Source: Deltaproteobacteria bacterium
GTDB lineage: Bacteria; Desulfobacterota; DSM-4660; Desulfatiglandales; HGW-15
Assembly: GCA_016926135.1 (NCBI GenBank)
Contig: JAFGPH010000378.1
Span: forward strand, 1 to 32,137
Length of the DNA: 32,137 nucleotides
Reading direction: 5' to 3'
In this document: piece after piece, positions 29,935 to 32,137 of the stretch
Layout of the letters: each line of letters starts with the position of its first letter
Position numbering within the stretch: position 1 is the first letter of the stretch
Notes under the pieces: generated by a model
What the model saw: the letters and a program-made list of their open reading frames with translations, nothing else
Told to the model about the DNA's origin: nothing
The model's database searches: none
Program-made: the position numbers and the translations under genes

Positions 29935-31584
29935 TCACTCCTCATTCCTTTCTTGGCTGAGGATTCTCCGTAGCACCTTTCCCGCGGCGCTTTTCGGTAA
30001 TTCACGTCTAAACTCCACAACACGTGGCCTCTTGTACGTCGCCATGTTCTCTCTGGCCCAAGAAATGATGTCCTCTTCCTTTGCTTTCCCCACATATTCC
30101 GGTTTCAGTATGACAAATGCCTTCGGCGTTTCACCCCTGTATGGGTCACTTACGCCGATCACGGCCACTTCCATGATTGCCGGATGACGGTAGAGCAGGT
30201 CTTCCACCTCGCCCGGGAAAACGCTGTACCCGGAGCACTTGATCAGCTCTCTCTTCCGGCCCAGTACTTTGAGATAGCCATCCTCATCCATCAGGCCTAG
30301 ATCTCCGGTATAAAGCCAGCCATCTCTCAAAACGGCCTTTGTTTCCTCGGGTTTGTTCCAGTACCCGAGCATCACTGCCGGTCCCTTGATGGTGATCTCC
30401 CCTTCCTCGTTCGGTCCCAGCTCTTTTGTTCCCGTATCCCGATCCATGATTTTGATGTCGTTGAGCTGGCTGATCCCTACGAACCCCGGCTTATAGCGAT
30501 ACAAAGGGGTAATCGCACCACCTTGCGCTACCGTCTCGGAGAGCCCGTATCCTTCGCCGATGACCGCATTGGGTGCCAGTTCCGTCAATTTCTTCTGGAG
30601 TTCGACCGATATCGGTGTACCGCCGCTCCAGAGGCATCGAAACGAGCCAAAGTCGTAATCTCTGATGTTGGGAAGGTTGACCAGGGCAATGACCATGGTT
30701 GTAGCAGCTACCCAGTACGTGCAGCCATAGGTGGAGATGGCCTGAGCCGCCACATCTGGAACAAACCGCGAAAGCACAACGACCCTGCCTCCCGAAACAA
30801 GGGGAGTACACATCAACTGCGACTGGCCCATGACATGGAAAAAGGGCGTTACCCCGAGATGGACGTCATCCTCCCGGTGGTGATACCAATGCATGGTGCC
30901 GAGGGCCACATACGCGAGGGTATAATGGCTGATCATGGCCCCCTTGGGAATCCCCGTGGTTCCTCCCGTGTACTGAAGGAGGGCGAGGTCGGCCTTCAGG
31001 TCGGAGACCTTGCATATTGGACGATCCTGAGACTTTGAGATCAGCTCGTTGAGATCGAGTGTGTTAGGAAAAGAACGTTTCTCTTCTGTCGCCTCCGACG
31101 GCAACGGCAGAAGCGGATCCTCAGGCAGGTAATCCCTCAGAGAGGTGAGAATCACGTTTTTCAGCGGGGTACTCGCCCTCGCCTTTTCGACTTCAGGGTA
31201 GAGAGCATCGAGGCCGATCAGTGTTTCAGCCCCGGCATCGCTAATCTCATGCTCCAACTCCGCCTGCTTGAACATGGGATTCACGGGTACGACCACACCC
31301 CCTGCCCTCTGGGCCGCGAAATAGCTGATGACGAACTGGGGGCAGTTTTCCATGTGGACCGCAACACGGTCTCCCTTCTTTACGCCCAGGTCGACCAGCC
31401 CCCACGCCGCTCTGTCGATCAGGCCATTCAGCTCCCTGTAGGTAATATCCCTTCCGTAAAAGCTGAGCGCAATTCCATCCGGCCTGTACGTCGCCCACTC
31501 CCGGATATACTCCGATGTAGGCTTTTCCACCTCAAAGTCCTTGGGAACCCATGACGGCCACACCTTGTACCATCTTCTTTCCAT
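29935..31584 (-). CDS. AMP-dependent acyl-CoA synthetase/ligase (upstream copy)
   Basis: ANL-superfamily CoA ligase, 549 aa. Motifs: P-loop LLQYTGGTTGIPKGAMISHY near residue 210 (Gly in place of the common Ser), GEGYGLSETVAQGGAIT near 345, GWLYTGDLGLMDEDGYLKVL near 430, hinge GRKRELIKCSGYSVFPGEVE near 450, and adenylation Lys in ELPKSAAGKVLRRIL near 535. The N-terminus RRWYKVWPSWVPKDFEVEKP is typical of long-chain or aromatic acyl-CoA ligases (FadD-like). The ATG is preceded by GGGAGG. It is 12 nt downstream of the acyl-CoA dehydrogenase gene at the right edge and 64 nt upstream of dctP. Presumed to activate the acid imported by the TRAP system; the specific acid cannot be told. Confidence 0.94.
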   Translation of the reverse strand: MERRWYKVWPSWVPKDFEVEKPTSEYIREWATYRPDGIALSFYGRDITYRELNGLIDRAAWGLVDLGVKKGDRVAVHMENCPQFVISYFAAQRAGGVVVPVNPMFKQAELEHEISDAGAETLIGLDALYPEVEKARASTPLKNVILTSLRDYLPEDPLLPLPSEATEEKRSFPNTLDLNELISKSQDRPICKVSDLKADLALLQYTGGTTGIPKGAMISHYTLAYVALGTMHWYHHREDDVHLGVTPFFHVMGQSQLMCTPLVSGGRVVVLSRFVPDVAAQAISTYGCTYWVAATTMVIALVNLPNIRDYDFGSFRCLWSGGTPISVELQKKLTELAPNAVIGEGYGLSETVAQGGAITPLYRYKPGFVGISQLNDIKIMDRDTGTKELGPNEEGEITIKGPAVMLGYWNKPEETKAVLRDGWLYTGDLGLMDEDGYLKVLGRKRELIKCSGYSVFPGEVEDLLYRHPAIMEVAVIGVSDPYRGETPKAFVILKPEYVGKAKEEDIISWARENMATYKRPRVVEFRRELPKSAAGKVLRRILSQERNEE

Positions 31585-31596
31585 AGATGACCTCCC

Positions 31597-32137
31597 TCAC
31601 CAGCCCAGGATGCTCAGTCCATGTTTTTTCAGTAACTGCCTTGCAATGACGAGCTTCTCCACTTCCTTCGCCCCTTCGTAGATCTCCACAATCTTGGCAT
31701 CCCTGTAGAAACGACTGATGTCATATTCATCCAGGTATCCATACCCTCCGTGCAACTGCAGGGCCTCGTCGACCACCTTGACCCCGGTTTCTCCCGCAAA
31801 CCACTTTGCCATGGAGATGAGCATGGGCTGCACGTCCCCATGATCAAGCTTCCATGCCGCCTTATAGACAAGATTCCTGGCGGCCTCGGTGAGGGTTGCC
31901 ATCTCAGCCAGTTTACACTGAACGATCTGAAAACTGGAAAGGGGCTGCCCGAACTGCTTTCTTTTCGTGACGTGCTTTATCGCCAACTCCAGGGCCCCCT
32001 GCGCAATCCCGACTCCCTGCGCAGCCACGTACGCCCTTGAGCGGTTGAAGAAGTCCATGAAGTAACGGAATCCTTTACCATCCTCGCCAATCCGGTTCTC
32101 TTCCGGCACCCACACATCGCGAAAGCTCACCTCTGCC
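31597..32137 (-). CDS. Acyl-CoA dehydrogenase (partial, 5' end beyond the window)
   Basis: C-terminal 179 or so residues of an acyl-CoA dehydrogenase; the frame is open to the right edge, and the first readable residues AEVSFRDVWVPEENRIG belong to the middle beta domain, so about half the protein lies outside. FMDFFNRSRAYVAAQGVGIA and KRKQFGQPLSSFQIVQCKLA are typical of the C-terminal helical domain, and the catalytic Glu is in KIVEIYEGAKEVEKLVIARQ. It belongs to the same subfamily as the dehydrogenase at 17108-18256, which ends this operon. It is followed after 12 nt by a CoA ligase gene. Whether it is the first gene of the operon cannot be seen. Confidence 0.93.
   Translation of the reverse strand, partial: AEVSFRDVWVPEENRIGEDGKGFRYFMDFFNRSRAYVAAQGVGIAQGALELAIKHVTKRKQFGQPLSSFQIVQCKLAEMATLTEAARNLVYKAAWKLDHGDVQPMLISMAKWFAGETGVKVVDEALQLHGGYGYLDEYDISRFYRDAKIVEIYEGAKEVEKLVIARQLLKKHGLSILGW

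Noticed and set aside
1..32137. CRISPR arrays, tRNA or rRNA genes, insertion sequences, integrases
   Set aside because: No regularly spaced repeats, no tRNA-like cloverleaf or rRNA sequence and no transposase or recombinase motif was recognised on reading both strands.

Overview
This GC-rich window is almost entirely a catabolic island for acyl-CoA (beta-oxidation type) metabolism with its own transport and regulation. No rRNA, tRNA, replication, phage or insertion-sequence gene was recognised. The gene set (several acyl-CoA dehydrogenases, EtfBA, Liv-type ABC and TRAP uptake systems, TetR regulators, AMP-forming CoA ligases) and the long palindromic intergenic repeat suggest a Desulfobacterota/Deltaproteobacteria-like, probably anaerobic fatty- or cyclic-acid degrader. 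That assignment is an inference from gene content, not from a marker gene.

Layout. (A) 1-3243, minus strand: livK-livH-livM of a branched-chain-amino-acid-type ABC importer, with livM cut by the left edge. (B) 3698-9805, plus strand: TetR regulator, FadB/FadJ-like hydratase-dehydrogenase fusion, thiolase, and a long (604 aa) acyl-CoA dehydrogenase. A 129-bp palindromic repeat lies between the fusion gene and the thiolase gene. (C) 9800-11548, minus strand: etfB-etfA, overlapping the preceding dehydrogenase tail to tail by 6 nt. (D) 11982-17086, plus strand: histidine phosphatase (apparently a leaderless transcript), an ACAD10/11-type acyl-CoA dehydrogenase with Asp at the usual catalytic Glu position, a second TetR, an aminoglycoside-phosphotransferase-fold kinase, and a 3-hydroxyacyl-CoA dehydrogenase. 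This resembles the kinase/dehydrogenase pair used for 4-hydroxyacyl-CoA catabolism. (E) 32137-17108, minus strand: one apparent 13-gene operon. In transcription order it holds an acyl-CoA dehydrogenase (cut by the right edge), CoA ligase, TRAP binding protein, second CoA ligase, TRAP small and large permeases, SDR, an HpaB/AbfD-family protein, 3-hydroxyacyl-CoA dehydrogenase, an HMG-CoA-synthase-like protein fused to a DUF35 zinc-ribbon/OB domain, an SCP2-type thiolase, enoyl-CoA hydratase, and a second acyl-CoA dehydrogenase.

How it works together. Operon E reads as a self-contained route: TRAP import of a carboxylate, CoA activation, dehydrogenation, hydration, oxidation and thiolysis, with electrons passed to EtfAB from segment C. 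Segment B is a second set of core beta-oxidation steps and segment D a branch for hydroxylated acyl chains. The substrate cannot be read from the sequence.

The most unusual points are in E and D. The HMG-CoA-synthase-like/DUF35 fusion has lost the catalytic Cys and Glu. The HpaB/AbfD-family protein lacks both the iron-sulfur ligands of 4-hydroxybutyryl-CoA dehydratase and the substrate-binding residues of HpaB. The kinase/Asp-type dehydrogenase/phosphatase group may form a phospho-acyl-CoA bypass.
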